From the NCBI GenBank assembly GCA_902631295.1, contig CACOXV010000015.1:1-45840 (forward strand): DNA of 45,840 nucleotides. The letters run 5' to 3'. A program made the translations under genes and the position numbers. Under the pieces are notes generated by a model. The model was not told the DNA's origin. It was given only the letters and a program-made list of their open reading frames with translations, and ran no database searches. Source of the stretch: Paracoccaceae bacterium. GTDB lineage: Bacteria; Pseudomonadota; Alphaproteobacteria; Rhodobacterales; Rhodobacteraceae. This document shows positions 19,375-29,132 of this stretch, piece by piece (the stretch's first letter is position 1; each line of letters starts with the position of its first letter).

Positions 19375-20052
19375 ATGTCTATTTGGGAGAAAATAACTAC
19401 TGCCATTTCTATGCTGGCTAAGGGCGAACCTTTAGCTAAGATTTTTTCAAAATTAAAAACCCCACCTGAAAAATCGGTTGCATTTACAATTGCTGTAATC
19501 GCACTGGGCGCAAAGATGGCTAAATCGGATGGTAGTGTTAAAAAAGAAGAAGTAAAAGTATTCCGGCGAATTTTCCATATCCCTGAGTCAGAAGTTGCGG
19601 CTGCTGGAAAAGTATTTGACTTAGCGAGACAGGATGTTGCCGGGTATGAAGTATATGCTCGCAGAATTAGAAAAATGTTTGGAGAGCGGCATCAGACTTT
19701 ATCCGATCTAATGGAGAGTTTGTTTCATATTTCACTTGCTGATGGGGAGTATCATCCCAAAGAAAACGAATTTTTGCGAAATGTAAGCGAAATATTTGGT
19801 TTTTCTCATAGTGATTTTTCGAAACTAAAAGCGCGTTTTGTGGAATTTGAGGATATGGACCCGCATGAAATTCTGGGTGTGCCGCCTAATTCTGAATTGC
19901 GGGAAATCAAAAGGGCTTACAAAGAAAAAGTACGAGAATGTCATCCTGACAGACTTATCGCGAGGGGTATGCCGGAGGAAGCCATTAAATTAGCTCAGAC
20001 CAAACTAGCTCAGATTAACAATGCCTATGAACAGATTGTGGAAAATATGTAA
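19375..20052 (+). CDS. TerB-like and J-domain protein (DjlA-like, soluble)
   Basis: 225-residue protein combining an alpha-helical TerB-like domain (about 35-150, with LGAKMAKSDGSVKKEE and SLADGEYHPKENEF, repeated acidic metal-type loops) and a C-terminal J domain (about 168-225) carrying the HPD motif at residues 190-192. The J domain should stimulate DnaK ATPase. Unlike E. coli DjlA there is no N-terminal membrane helix. ATG follows the acetyltransferase stop directly, and its stop abuts the convergent ppx gene. In alphaproteobacteria similar TerB-DnaJ proteins are common but poorly characterised. Confidence 0.85.
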   Translation: MSIWEKITTAISMLAKGEPLAKIFSKLKTPPEKSVAFTIAVIALGAKMAKSDGSVKKEEVKVFRRIFHIPESEVAAAGKVFDLARQDVAGYEVYARRIRKMFGERHQTLSDLMESLFHISLADGEYHPKENEFLRNVSEIFGFSHSDFSKLKARFVEFEDMDPHEILGVPPNSELREIKRAYKEKVRECHPDRLIARGMPEEAIKLAQTKLAQINNAYEQIVENM

Positions 20053-21579
20053 TTAAACATCAGAAATTTCAACTTCTGCTTTGAGTGACTTAGCTAATGA
20101 ATCTAATCTAATACGTGAAACCTCTCCCAGTCTCTTTTTCTCGAGCTCGCCTACTTTAAGTAATAATTTATTCTTCTTTTTTATATACTTTAAATATGCT
20201 TCTGAATGAGTGGAAGTAACCCAGAGGTTTGCGCCTAGTCGCATGGCTTTGCCGAGTATTTCAGCATCTGTAATTTTTTGTGAGCTTAGCAGCCGCAGTA
20301 AAGGATCAAAAGATGTTCTAGAGTGACTATTTTTATATCGAAATAAAAGAGCTAGACCTAGAAACACACGTTCCGAGTGTTTCAAGCCGCCCAGATTCGC
20401 TCTTGTTATGTAGTCAAAGCATGCTTCATGTCTATAATCAGGATGAGCACGCCACGATACATCGTGCAGGTAGCATGCTGCCAGAATTAGCCGTTTTTGA
20501 CTCTCTTTGACATTTAAGAATAGGGGTTTCACAAAGTTAAAAAGCGCTTTTCCTGCGCCCGGAACCCGTGAGTCCTTTGCTTCAGCAAATCGACAAGCCT
20601 CAATTAACGGGTCTCTATCTTTTAGCATCTGAGGCATTTTTTCATACAGCATGCCCTCTCTTATTCCATAGCTTGATATGGCGATATCCTTAGATTTGAA
20701 AACACTAGATAGCTTTTCAAGAATCTCTATTGCATATGGGATGAACATTATTCTATTCGCTGAGATTGAGCATTGTTTAGCTATATTTTCGAGACCGTGA
20801 TCTTTAATAAAGTATTTAAGTTCTTTGATAGCTTTCTTTTCCATGCGATATTCGTGCAAAACCCTTAACGGGTGATCACATCTTTCCATGTCTATTCGTG
20901 CAAGCGCACGCCAGGAACCACCGACTAAGAATAATCGATTATTTTGAGGAAAAAACGATTTAGCAACACGAGATAATTGGGAGTTTATATATTCAAGGCG
21001 TTCTTTTTTTTTATCGATATCCATTAATTTTAAAGGACCAAGTTCTGAACTTGCACATGTTCCAACTTTTCCGTTGCTAATTTCCGCTAATTCGAGTGAT
21101 GTCCCGCCCAAGTCGCATACCAATCCGTATGCTCCAGGCCAACCCGTCAATACGCCTTGGGCTGATAGTTTTGCCTCCTCTTCTCCTGAAATTACGGCAA
21201 TAAACTGACCAGTTTTTTCCATCACTTCTTGACAGAAATCCTGTCCATCAGAGGCAGTTCTAACCGCAGCGGTGGCAACTGCTGTGAGTTCGTGAATGCC
21301 CATTGATAGTGCCAACTGTTTAAACCTTGCAATCGCTGCTATTGCTCTAGTGCGTCCTTCGGGGTTTAGTTGACCATGCAAAGATAAGCCTACACCAAGC
21401 CCACACATAATTTTTTCATTGAAGAAATATGCTGGTGAGCGGGCAGCTCCATCAAATACTACTAAGCGTACTGAGTTGGAGCCAATATCAATAACGCCTA
21501 CTCTGGACAGATCTCGAACAGATGGATCATCGAATACCGTTTCCTTGAAAAGAGGAGGAGTTACAGCAAGGTCTTGCAT
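20053..21579 (-). CDS. ppx: Exopolyphosphatase / guanosine pentaphosphatase (Ppx/GppA)
   Basis: Hydrolyses inorganic polyphosphate and/or pppGpp. 508 residues: an ASKHA-fold catalytic part (about 25-320) with GVIDIGSNSVRLVVFDG and the second phosphate loop VCDLGGTSLELAEI, then an HD-like helical C-terminal region (about 330-505; ACYLHDVSWRAHPDYRHE). This is the alphaproteobacterial Ppx layout. The short unstructured N-terminus (to residue 24) is unusual but the first Met is the only good start. It is convergent with the J-domain gene with no spacer. Whether polyphosphate or pppGpp is the main substrate cannot be read from sequence. Confidence 0.9.
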   Translation of the reverse strand: MQDLAVTPPLFKETVFDDPSVRDLSRVGVIDIGSNSVRLVVFDGAARSPAYFFNEKIMCGLGVGLSLHGQLNPEGRTRAIAAIARFKQLALSMGIHELTAVATAAVRTASDGQDFCQEVMEKTGQFIAVISGEEEAKLSAQGVLTGWPGAYGLVCDLGGTSLELAEISNGKVGTCASSELGPLKLMDIDKKKERLEYINSQLSRVAKSFFPQNNRLFLVGGSWRALARIDMERCDHPLRVLHEYRMEKKAIKELKYFIKDHGLENIAKQCSISANRIMFIPYAIEILEKLSSVFKSKDIAISSYGIREGMLYEKMPQMLKDRDPLIEACRFAEAKDSRVPGAGKALFNFVKPLFLNVKESQKRLILAACYLHDVSWRAHPDYRHEACFDYITRANLGGLKHSERVFLGLALLFRYKNSHSRTSFDPLLRLLSSQKITDAEILGKAMRLGANLWVTSTHSEAYLKYIKKKNKLLLKVGELEKKRLGEVSRIRLDSLAKSLKAEVEISDV

Positions 21580-21652
21580 TTACGATCGTTACCTTTGCGG
21601 ATTTTAATTTTAACTTATGTCGCACTCAATTTTTATTGGGTCAACATTCAAT

Positions 21653-22357
21653 TTATGATTGTGGGTCGTTAAATTTGTGCAGATATGAGGCAGTAAACTT
21701 AAGACTTATTTTTTTTCCTTCACCAAGCGCTGCCTTATCTAAAAAGTCTACCAATCGGCTAGCTGTACTAAAACTTCGCTCACCATGGCGTGCGATGTAT
21801 TGTAAAACTTCCGGTTTAGGGTAAATTTGTCTGTCGGCAAAAAGTTTAGCGATCAAGGCTAAAAACAACCTATCGTCAGGTGGAAGTAAACGTGCATTTC
21901 TCATACCCAAAATACGTGAGCGCAAATCTGGTAAGTTTAAGTTCCAAAACTTTGGATCTTTTTTGCCTGTAAGAAGTAGGTAATAACCGTTCTCAATTAG
22001 CATGTTGAACAAATGAAAAAGATTATTTTCTAATTCTGCGCTTTTTGGTTGTTCATCTATATCTTCTATTACAAGGGAAGTTGATGTTACTTTTGGTAGT
22101 TCAACATCAAAAACATCGGAAATTTTTATGACGTTTGCAGATAGCGACTTGGCCCATACAAGTGCTAAATGAGTTTTGCCAGAACCTACCGGTCCTGAAA
22201 GTATATGCTGCCGATTGGGCCAGTTAGCCCAGTCCTCCATCAACTTTACAGCCATCGAATTGCAGTCTGAAATGAAAAAGTCACTTTTCCCAAGTGCGGG
22301 ACGAGATGGTAAATCAAATGCTAACTGCTTAGGTGTTTCGTTTGCTTCCATTTTCAC
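21653..22357 (-). CDS. hda: Hda-like regulator of DnaA (DnaA AAA+ paralogue)
   Basis: AAA+ protein related to the DnaA central domain. Hda with the beta clamp promotes hydrolysis of DnaA-ATP and so restrains re-initiation. The N-terminus KQLAFDLPSRPALGKSDF includes the clamp-binding QLAFDLP sequence, then Walker A SGPVGSGKTHL (about residues 54-64), a Walker B-like VIEDID, and arginine-containing sensor segments (LPDLRSRI). The 234-residue length fits. GTG 22357 or ATG 22351 may be the start; the clamp motif is preserved in both. It overlaps the AI-2E permease gene by 29 bases, an arrangement common in alphaproteobacteria. Relevant because a DnaA-box cluster lies at 34.4 kb. Confidence 0.88.
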   Translation of the reverse strand: MKMEANETPKQLAFDLPSRPALGKSDFFISDCNSMAVKLMEDWANWPNRQHILSGPVGSGKTHLALVWAKSLSANVIKISDVFDVELPKVTSTSLVIEDIDEQPKSAELENNLFHLFNMLIENGYYLLLTGKKDPKFWNLNLPDLRSRILGMRNARLLPPDDRLFLALIAKLFADRQIYPKPEVLQYIARHGERSFSTASRLVDFLDKAALGEGKKISLKFTASYLHKFNDPQS

Positions 22358-23399
22358 CCAAAAATAGCCTGCTCATTTTATATTTTTTGATAAAAAATCT
22401 TAATATTACGCCTGCGCTAGCCGCTAGAGGTACTGCCAGGAGCAAACCGATAAACCCAAAAAAGGCTCCAAACAAAGAAAGTGCGAGGATTAACGATACA
22501 GGATGTAAACCTACTGAATTACCGACTAATTTTGGAGTTAGAATATTACCCTCAAATATTTGACCAACAATAAATACACCAACAACCAAAGCTACTAGTT
22601 CGAAATCTCCCCAGAATTGAATTAGAGCTAATCCAATTGCTAAAACACCGCCTAACAGAGCGCCAACGTAAGGAATGAAACTAACCAAACCTGCTATAAA
22701 TCCAATGATGAGACCAAATTCTAGCCCAATTAGACTAAGTGCGGTTGCATAGTAAATCCCGAGAACTAAGCAGACTACAATCATGCCTCTTACGAATGCT
22801 GACAATGTACTGTCTATTTCTGAAGCTAAACTTCTGACAACTGATGCGTGATCAAGAGGGAGTAATTCATTAATTTTTTCCAAGATACGGTCCCAATCTA
22901 CCAGAAGATAAACTGCTACGACTGGTGTAATTACCATAAGCATTATGACATCAATTAGTGAAATAGCAGATGCCATCACACTCCCAAATATTATTCCCAA
23001 TTTTTCTTGAGCCATTGTTGACAAATTAGATACTGTTGAATTTAAAGCCTCAGATTCTGGAGAAATAGACGCGATTTGGTTTAGCACAAGCGCTTGTACT
23101 GAAGTAACTAAATCTGGGGCAACTGCAGCTAACAGTCTGAACTGATCAATAACCAAGGGTATTAGAAGGAGGAATATTAAAAAAAGGACAAAAAAAGCCG
23201 CCATTAGTATCAATATCGTTCCGAGCACCCTTCCAGTTCCCAACCGTTCTAGTCTATCAACAATTGGATCAAGTAAGTATGCAATTGCTGCTCCCAGAAC
23301 AAATGGGAGTAAAATATCCCCTAAAAGCCATAAAAATATAAGCAATATTGATGCAGCAATCGTCCAGTATTTGATCTGATCTTTCACTGGCAGGACCAT
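22329..23399 (-). CDS. AI-2E family transporter (PerM/TqsA-like)
   Basis: Inner-membrane protein of 356 residues with about eight helices. The N-terminal pair (WTIAASILLIFLWLLGDILLPFVLGAAI region) followed by YLLDPIVDRLERLG, and the later GLVSFIPYVGALLGG and NILTPKLVGNSVGLHPV, are family signatures. Members export autoinducer-2 (TqsA) or act as Na+(Li+)/H+ antiporters or permeases of unknown substrate. The gene lies upstream of hda with overlapping ends, so they share a transcript. Divergent from proS over about 145 bases. Function beyond transport is uncertain. Confidence 0.9.
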   Translation of the reverse strand: MVLPVKDQIKYWTIAASILLIFLWLLGDILLPFVLGAAIAYLLDPIVDRLERLGTGRVLGTILILMAAFFVLFLIFLLLIPLVIDQFRLLAAVAPDLVTSVQALVLNQIASISPESEALNSTVSNLSTMAQEKLGIIFGSVMASAISLIDVIMLMVITPVVAVYLLVDWDRILEKINELLPLDHASVVRSLASEIDSTLSAFVRGMIVVCLVLGIYYATALSLIGLEFGLIIGFIAGLVSFIPYVGALLGGVLAIGLALIQFWGDFELVALVVGVFIVGQIFEGNILTPKLVGNSVGLHPVSLILALSLFGAFFGFIGLLLAVPLAASAGVILRFFIKKYKMSRLFLGENGSKRNT

Positions 23400-23545
23400 A
23401 AGTGTCTCCTAGACTTTTTTATATAATTCGCGCATGCAAGCATTTGATTCAAGTTGTATTTTTATCTTACAACTCTTGTTTGTGCTTTACACACCCGTTA
23501 AACGTTAGTTGTTGATGTCAGATACCATCCAAAAAAGGGTTTTTA

Positions 23546-24907
23546 ATGAGGCTTTCCAGTTATTTTTTACCAGTTTTAAAAGAGACCCCCGCAGAAGCAC
23601 AAGTGGTTTCTCATCGGTTAATGCTAAGGGCTGGTATGATAAAGCAGCAAGCAGCTGGTATTTATTCGTGGTTGCCGCTCGGTTTTAAAGTCCTGCGTAA
23701 ACTGGAAAACATTGTCCATGAAGAACAGATCAAGGCTGGTCACATCCCTATACAAATGCCAATTCTACAGTCTGCAGATTTGTGGCGTGAAAGCGGTCGT
23801 TATGACGATTATGGTCAGGAAATGCTAAGGATAAAGGATAGACAAGATCGTGATTTACTCTACACACCAACTGCAGAAGAAATGGTGACTGACATATTCA
23901 GATCGCATGTCTCAAGTTATAAAGACTTACCGCTAACACTTTATCAAATTCAATGGAAATTTCGTGATGAAATTCGTCCTCGCTTTGGGATTATGCGGGG
24001 TAGAGAGTTTTATATGAAGGATGGGTATAATTTTGATTTAACAAAAGAAGATGCTTTACATTCTTATAACAGACATCTCGTAAGCTATTTGAAGACGTAT
24101 GAGCGGATGGGATTACAAGCTATCCCAATGAGAGCTGATAGTGGTCCAATTGGTGGTGATAATACGCATGAATTTCTTGTACTTGCTGAAACAGGGGAGT
24201 CAGAAGTTTTCTATGACTCAAAAGTGACAGATTTGACTTTTGGTGATCGTGATATCGACTATAATGATAAATCAGCATGTCAGTCTGTTCTGGATGAATT
24301 TACATCCCTCTACGCTAGAACCGATGAAACACATGATCCAAAGTTATTCGCAGAGTTACCGGCTGATAGGCAAAAAAGTGCTCGTGGAATTGAGGTTGGT
24401 CAGATTTTTTATTTTGGAACGAAATATTCTGAAACTATGGGAGCACAAGTTGCCGACGACGAAGGAAACAAAATGCCTGTTCATATGGGATCTCATGGAA
24501 TTGGTGTCTCTCGGTTAATTGGAGCTATTATTGAGGCATCACATGATGAGAATGGAATTATTTGGCCGGAAGGAGTGACCCCATTTCATTGTGGCATTGT
24601 AAATCTTAAGCAAGGCGACGTTGAGGCTGACGATGCCTGCGAGGCACTTTATAAGTCTCTAAATGCCTTAGGTCTAGAACCTCTCTACGATGATCGAAAT
24701 GAAAGAGCAGGTGGAAAATTCGCGACTATGGACTTGATAGGGTTGCCTTGGCGCTTAACTGTGGGGCCAAGAGGTCTCAAAAATGGAGTGGTAGAGTTAA
24801 CGAACAGAAAAAGTGGCATTTCAGAAGAAATTTCACCCGAGGGGGCAGTTGAAAAGTTAGCATCTGTATACAGATCCGTGACTGTTGGAGACTTTTTGTT
24901 TAGATGA
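23546..24907 (+). CDS. proS: Prolyl-tRNA synthetase (short alphaproteobacterial type)
   Basis: Charges tRNA-Pro. 453 residues, shorter than E. coli ProS (about 570) because the INS editing insert between class II motifs 2 and 3 is absent; mischarged Ala-tRNA-Pro would then need a free-standing deacylase. Visible: [19 protein letters not shown] (motif 1 region), [22 protein letters not shown] (motif 2 loop; only part quoted by role), [14 protein letters not shown] (motif 3), and an anticodon-binding domain at about 355-450. ATG 23546 is supported by family alignment at MRLSSYFLP. Divergent from the AI-2E gene. Confidence 0.95.
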   Translation: MRLSSYFLPVLKETPAEAQVVSHRLMLRAGMIKQQAAGIYSWLPLGFKVLRKLENIVHEEQIKAGHIPIQMPILQSADLWRESGRYDDYGQEMLRIKDRQDRDLLYTPTAEEMVTDIFRSHVSSYKDLPLTLYQIQWKFRDEIRPRFGIMRGREFYMKDGYNFDLTKEDALHSYNRHLVSYLKTYERMGLQAIPMRADSGPIGGDNTHEFLVLAETGESEVFYDSKVTDLTFGDRDIDYNDKSACQSVLDEFTSLYARTDETHDPKLFAELPADRQKSARGIEVGQIFYFGTKYSETMGAQVADDEGNKMPVHMGSHGIGVSRLIGAIIEASHDENGIIWPEGVTPFHCGIVNLKQGDVEADDACEALYKSLNALGLEPLYDDRNERAGGKFATMDLIGLPWRLTVGPRGLKNGVVELTNRKSGISEEISPEGAVEKLASVYRSVTVGDFLFR

Positions 24908-24936
24908 TTTTCAACGATCACTAGAGTAATGTGGGG

Positions 24937-25320
24937 CTAAGCATTTTCACATTCTTTTAAGGCTTGAAATGGAACTATTTCCAGAGCCTTTTTATGAGTG
25001 GAATTTAGATTAACCTTTGGTGCACAGCCTTCATCATATGCTTGCAAGAAGCGACTGGCACAAAGACACCACTGATCTCCGGCTTTAAGACCCATAAAAT
25101 GAAATTCGGGCTTCGGTGTTGAAAGGTCATTTCCTACATATTTTGAGAAGGCTAAAAATTCTTCCGTCATTACTGCACAAACTGTATGGCTTCCGTAGTC
25201 GGCCTCACATGTGTTGCAATGGCCATCTCTAAAAAAACCAGTCAACGGCTCTCTTGAACAGGGGAGTAACGGTTCATCCAAAACATTTAAGCTTTCAACC
25301 ATGCTATAGTCGCTACTCAT
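24937..25320 (-). CDS. DUF2237 family protein
   Basis: 127-residue cytoplasmic protein with the DUF2237 pattern: NVLDEPLLPCSREPLTGFFR at the N-terminus, DYGSHTVCAVMTEEFLAFS, GNDLSTPKPEFHFMGLK, and GDQWCLCASRF. Several conserved cysteines (the CS, HTVCA, CLCA positions) and aromatic residues suggest a metal or small-ligand site, but the function of the family is not established. The start at 25320 has an AAAGG site about 9 bases upstream. It lies in the spacer between convergent proS and the pth gene and is on the same strand as pth, 94 bases away. Confidence 0.85.
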   Translation of the reverse strand: MSSDYSMVESLNVLDEPLLPCSREPLTGFFRDGHCNTCEADYGSHTVCAVMTEEFLAFSKYVGNDLSTPKPEFHFMGLKAGDQWCLCASRFLQAYDEGCAPKVNLNSTHKKALEIVPFQALKECENA

Positions 25321-25414
25321 TTAATCGCCTTTAATTACCTATTACAGTTAAATTAGATTACACTCTGATATTTTCCAGCATGTATTTGGAATCGTGAGAA
25401 TGGTACCATCAAAT

Positions 25415-26104
25415 TTATCTAAACTTTTCTAGTAAACGTTCTAGAGCACTTTTTTTTGTCTCGTTATTCTTGCCTAGTATTTTCTTACTTGAAGTTTGTT
25501 TTGCAGTTGGAATTTGATTATCTGCCATTTTCTGTGCAGACTTATTTTTCCCATTTACTGTGTTCAGAAATTTTTCTTTATTTTCCTCTAATAGATGAGG
25601 AAAACCATCCGCAACAGCTTCAAGTAAAGTTTCTAACTCTGCTTCGTTATTTTTTGGGAAATTATTTAAGACGTAAGAGGCAACCTTTGCCGTGTCTCCT
25701 GGATGCCCAACTCCAATACGGACCCTGAAATAATCAGGCCCCAATTGCTGCTGAATTGAGCGCAGACCATTGTGCCCTGCATGTCCGCCTCCAAGTTTTG
25801 TTTTAATTTTCATAAATGGTAGGTCTAATTCATCATGAAAAACACAGATTTCGGAGCTTGGTAGTTTATAGAACCTGGATGCTTCACTTACTGATTGACC
25901 AGAAAGGTTCATAAACGTTGATGGTTTCAAGAAAATTAGCTTTTCTTTGTTAAATATAACCTCGGTTGCCAGACCTTGAAATTTCTTTTTCCAAGATGAC
26001 CCTCCGTGACGATTTACAATCGCATCAATGGCCATGAACCCTATATTATGCCGATTTTTGGAATAGTTTTCGCCTGGGTTCCCAAGGCCGACGAATAGTT
26101 TCAT
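25415..26104 (-). CDS. pth: Peptidyl-tRNA hydrolase
   Basis: Cleaves peptidyl-tRNA released by stalled ribosomes. The catalytic core (about 1-190) contains MKLFVGLGNPGENYSKNRHN with the catalytic His near residue 19, FMNLSGQSV, and FHDELDLPF plus GGGHAGHNGLRSI, all diagnostic. The 229-residue length includes a lysine-rich C-terminal tail (about 190-229; QTSSKKILGKNNETKK) that is longer than in E. coli, as in other alphaproteobacteria. It follows rplY, but a strong terminator stands between them, so pth probably also has its own promoter in the roughly 100-base gap. Confidence 0.95.
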   Translation of the reverse strand: MKLFVGLGNPGENYSKNRHNIGFMAIDAIVNRHGGSSWKKKFQGLATEVIFNKEKLIFLKPSTFMNLSGQSVSEASRFYKLPSSEICVFHDELDLPFMKIKTKLGGGHAGHNGLRSIQQQLGPDYFRVRIGVGHPGDTAKVASYVLNNFPKNNEAELETLLEAVADGFPHLLEENKEKFLNTVNGKNKSAQKMADNQIPTAKQTSSKKILGKNNETKKSALERLLEKFR

Positions 26105-26157
26105 ATTTCAACTCTGAAAATAAATAAGTTTCTAACACCATAGACGGAAGGTGCCCA

Positions 26158-26188
26158 AAGAAAAAGGGCGATACAGTGTATCGCCCTT
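26158..26188 (-). terminator. Rho-independent terminator after rplY
   Basis: On the minus strand an 11-bp perfect stem (AAGGGCGATAC / GTATCGCCCTT, bases 26164-26188) with a three-base loop is followed by TTTTTCTTT. It lies about 20 bases after the rplY stop and ends L25 transcription. On the plus strand the hairpin is followed by A's, not T's, so it works in one direction. Confidence 0.88.
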
Positions 26189-26209
26189 ATAAAAAAAATT
26201 TGTTGTAAA

Positions 26210-26863
26210 TTATTCTTCTTCGGTGGTTTCTTCTGCATCGGCTGTTGCTTCTTCTTCGGATGCTTCTTCCTCATCATTGTCTGATGATCTTAAGCTGGAA
26301 GGTGCAGAAATATTAGCAATTACAAAGTCACGATCGATTGTAGCCTTTGCGCCATCTGGTAAGGTTACTGATGAAATCGAAATAACATCCCCTATATCCA
26401 AGCCTTCGAGGTCTACAGTAATTTTCTCAGGTATCTCTGCAGCCGTGACTAGAAGCTCGACCTCTGGTCGCACAACGGTCAAAACTCCTCCTTTTTTTAA
26501 CCCTGGTGCCCCGGCCTCGTTAATAAATTCAACTGGTATGAATAAATTAATCTGAGTAGTTCTGCGAAGCCTCATGAAATCTAAATGAGTAGGAAGATCT
26601 TTCACTACATCACGCTGTACATCTCTACAAATTACTCGCACGTCGTCCCGACCATCAACTTTCAAATTATATAGTGTGGACTTGAATCGACCTGCTTTTA
26701 AGCGTTTCAATAGTTCATTGAAGGGTACCTGAATAGGTAGAGGGTCCACCCCACCACCGTAAACTACTCCTGGCACCATGCCATTGCGACGTGCTTGACG
26801 AGCGGCGCCCTTGCCTGTCCCCGTTCGTGCAACAGCAACTAAATCTGGAATTTCTTTTGCCAT
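26210..26863 (-). CDS. rplY: 50S ribosomal protein L25/general stress protein Ctc
   Basis: Binds 5S rRNA in the large subunit. 217 residues of the long Ctc type: an N-terminal L25 domain (about 1-95, [25 protein letters not shown] and VPGVVYGGG), a TL5-like C-terminal beta domain (about 100-190, [18 protein letters not shown]), and a very acidic low-complexity tail (about 195-217) rich in glutamate. A clear AGGAG sits 8 bases before the ATG. A terminator follows and a short leader hairpin precedes it. Confidence 0.96.
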   Translation of the reverse strand: MAKEIPDLVAVARTGTGKGAARQARRNGMVPGVVYGGGVDPLPIQVPFNELLKRLKAGRFKSTLYNLKVDGRDDVRVICRDVQRDVVKDLPTHLDFMRLRRTTQINLFIPVEFINEAGAPGLKKGGVLTVVRPEVELLVTAAEIPEKITVDLEGLDIGDVISISSVTLPDGAKATIDRDFVIANISAPSSLRSSDNDEEEASEEEATADAEETTEEE

Positions 26864-26884
26864 TAAATTTCTCCTAGCTTTTGG

Positions 26885-26903
26885 GCTCCTCCAAGGCTGT
26901 AGC
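26885..26903 (-). promoter_or_regulatory. Possible leader hairpin upstream of rplY
   Basis: On the minus strand the rplY leader can pair GGGCT with AGCCC around a loop that contains GGAGG, about 20 bases before the start codon. It resembles a small leader stem that could act in control of a ribosomal protein gene. Function is inference from the repeat only. Confidence 0.3.
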
Positions 26904-26934
26904 CCACTAAAAGGTGTCTCTATATCAAAAAAAA

Positions 26935-26963
26935 ATAATTTGAAAGTCGAAAGTTAAGGTCAA
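26935..26963 (-). promoter_or_regulatory. Candidate sigma-70 promoter for rplY
   Basis: Minus strand: TTGACC (26963-26958), 17-base spacer, AATTAT (26940-26935). The -35 matches five of six and the -10 four of six consensus bases, with the ideal spacing, about 70 bases upstream of the rplY ATG and just after the lldD stop. Confidence 0.45.
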
Positions 26964-26976
26964 CATTTCGAGGAGA

Positions 26977-28140
26977 TCAAGACCACCGCTTACCAAAATC
27001 TTTGGGTAATAAAATCGCGGACCGATCTACATCTTTTATATTTCTGTATCCGCACAATGCCATAGAAATGTCTAATTCATTCTGTATTAGCTCTAAAGCC
27101 AACGTAACTCCTTTTTCGCCGTAGGCTCCCAAACCATAAATATATGGCCGTCCGATATAAGTTCCTTTAGCTCCCATCGCAACTGCTTTTAAAATTTCTT
27201 GACCAGACCTTATTCCGCCATCCAAATGTACTTCGATTTTATCGCCAACCGCCTCCAGTATAGATGGTAAGGCCTCTATAGAACTTATCGCACCATCCAA
27301 TTGTCTACCGCCATGATTTGAGACAATCATCGCGTCAGCACCTACTTGAAGTGCCATTTTGGCGTCCTCTTTATCCAGAATACCCTTTAAAATTACCTTA
27401 CCACCCCAATATTCTTTAATTTTCGATATTTTATCCCAGTCCAAGGCAGGATCAAACTGAGTGTGTGTCCATTCAGACAAACTCGACGTGTCGCTCACGC
27501 CAGAGACATGCCCCACTATATTGCCAAATGAGCGACGCTTAGTTTGAAACATTTCTAAGCCCCAACTCCATTTAGTTGATAGATCTATAATATTTTTAAA
27601 TGTAGGTTTGGGAGGAGCTGATAAACCATTTTTTAGGTCTCTATGTCTCTGACCTAATATTTGAAGATCAAGAGTAATTACAAGTGCTGAGCATTTAGCA
27701 GCTTTTGCTCTATCAATTAAACTATTTACAAAACCAATATCTTTCATTGTGTACAATTGAAACCAAAATGGCTTTTTGGTATTTTGGGCAACATCTTCAA
27801 TAGAGCAGATTGACATTGTCGATAGGGTAAAAGGTACACCAAATTTCTCGGCCGCTTTTGCAGCTTTAATTTCGCCATCAGCGCGTTGCATGCCAGTAAG
27901 TCCAACCGGTGCTAAGGCTACTGGAATTGTTACTGGCTCATTTATCATTTCCCAGTTAGTCTTTCTATCTGTCATATCTACCGCTACGCGCTGGCGGAGA
28001 CGGATTTTTTTGAAATCTGTTGAATTATCAGAAAGAGTTTGTTCATCCCAGCTTCCAGAGACTGCGTAATCATGAAACATTTTTGGGACGCGCTTTTTGT
28101 AAATACGCTCAAGGTCTGCTATATTTGTAATCACTGTCAT
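26977..28140 (-). CDS. lldD: FMN-dependent L-lactate dehydrogenase / alpha-hydroxy-acid oxidase
   Basis: Oxidises an L-2-hydroxy acid, most likely L-lactate, to the keto acid. 387 residues of the alpha/beta-barrel FMN family: NIADLERIYKKRVPKMFHDY at the N-terminus, FQLYTMKD (FMN/substrate loop), LVITLDLQILGQRHRD, the catalytic His in VSNHGGRQLDGA, and the phosphate-binding DGGIRSGQEILKAVAMGAKG. All catalytic positions are intact. Family members with this motif set act on lactate, mandelate or glycolate; the lldD label is by overall resemblance. It lies between rplY and trpA with own spacers. Confidence 0.85.
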   Translation of the reverse strand: MTVITNIADLERIYKKRVPKMFHDYAVSGSWDEQTLSDNSTDFKKIRLRQRVAVDMTDRKTNWEMINEPVTIPVALAPVGLTGMQRADGEIKAAKAAEKFGVPFTLSTMSICSIEDVAQNTKKPFWFQLYTMKDIGFVNSLIDRAKAAKCSALVITLDLQILGQRHRDLKNGLSAPPKPTFKNIIDLSTKWSWGLEMFQTKRRSFGNIVGHVSGVSDTSSLSEWTHTQFDPALDWDKISKIKEYWGGKVILKGILDKEDAKMALQVGADAMIVSNHGGRQLDGAISSIEALPSILEAVGDKIEVHLDGGIRSGQEILKAVAMGAKGTYIGRPYIYGLGAYGEKGVTLALELIQNELDISMALCGYRNIKDVDRSAILLPKDFGKRWS

Positions 28141-28199
28141 AATTAAATTGTCTCTACATAATTTTTATATAATACTCATTCGAGAAATAGTGATTAAAA

Positions 28200-28991
28200 T
28201 CAAGCGGCGTGCGCTCCATCTGCTAAGCTGCTAACAAACTCGCAAATTTCATCGACTGACACCCCATCAGCAAATTTTTCAACTATAGCTGATCCCACAA
28301 CGGCACCATCAGCTATAGATGCAATCTCTTTAGCATTCTCGGGAGTTTTGATACCAAATCCTACGACAACTGGTAACTCTGTCTTGGATTTAATCCGCGC
28401 CACTTCTGGTCCGACATTCGTTGCTTTTGCAGAAGCCGCACCTGTAATTCCAGTTATTGAAACGTAATAAACGAACCCTGATGTATTCTGCAAAACTCTT
28501 GGAAGCCTTTTATCGTCAGTGGTAGGAGTCGCCAGTCTTATGAAGTTGATACCTACTGTTTGTGCTGGGATACATAGTTCATCGTCTTCCTCTGGTGGAA
28601 GATCAACAATAATTAATCCGTCTATACCCGATTTTTTTGCATTTTTAAGAAAGTTTTCTACACCATAACTATAAATTGGGTTGTAATAACCCATCAGAAC
28701 AATCGGTGTTACATCATCGTTTATTCTAAATTTTTTTGCCATATCCAATGTTTTTTGAAGTGTCATGCCGTCTTTTAGCGCTCTTTGTCCCGCTAATTGT
28801 ATGGTAGATCCATCTGCCATAGGGTCCGTGAAAGGAAGTCCTAATTCTATGACGTCGACACCTGCAGCTGGTAGGCGCTCCATCAATTCGTAAGACATAT
28901 CAAAATTTGGATCGCCTGCCATAATATAAGATACAAAGGCTTTTTTTGATTCTGCTTTAAGTTGAGCAAACTTATTATCAATACGGGTCAT
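28200..28991 (-). CDS. trpA: Tryptophan synthase alpha subunit
   Basis: Cleaves indole-3-glycerol phosphate to indole and glyceraldehyde 3-phosphate; works with TrpB. 263 residues, normal. Catalytic residues are in [22 protein letters not shown] (E and D positions retained, only part shown by role), phosphate-site segments [15 protein letters not shown] and GAVVGSAIV near the C-terminus. It stands alone: no trpB or trpF adjoins it in this window, as in many Rhodobacterales-type genomes where trpA is split off. Divergent from ychF over about 140 bases. Confidence 0.95.
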   Translation of the reverse strand: MTRIDNKFAQLKAESKKAFVSYIMAGDPNFDMSYELMERLPAAGVDVIELGLPFTDPMADGSTIQLAGQRALKDGMTLQKTLDMAKKFRINDDVTPIVLMGYYNPIYSYGVENFLKNAKKSGIDGLIIVDLPPEEDDELCIPAQTVGINFIRLATPTTDDKRLPRVLQNTSGFVYYVSITGITGAASAKATNVGPEVARIKSKTELPVVVGFGIKTPENAKEIASIADGAVVGSAIVEKFADGVSVDEICEFVSSLADGAHAA

Positions 28992-29132
28992 TATGTATCC
29001 TTTCGCCCATCCCTCACTCCAGACTTTTGAACCAAAATTTGTTATTGGGCAAGAGATAGTCTCAATAGTTTATTGCAACTCTAAAACTCTGAGCTTAAAA
29101 GCGAGACGAAATTACAGTCAAGGTCGAAGTAA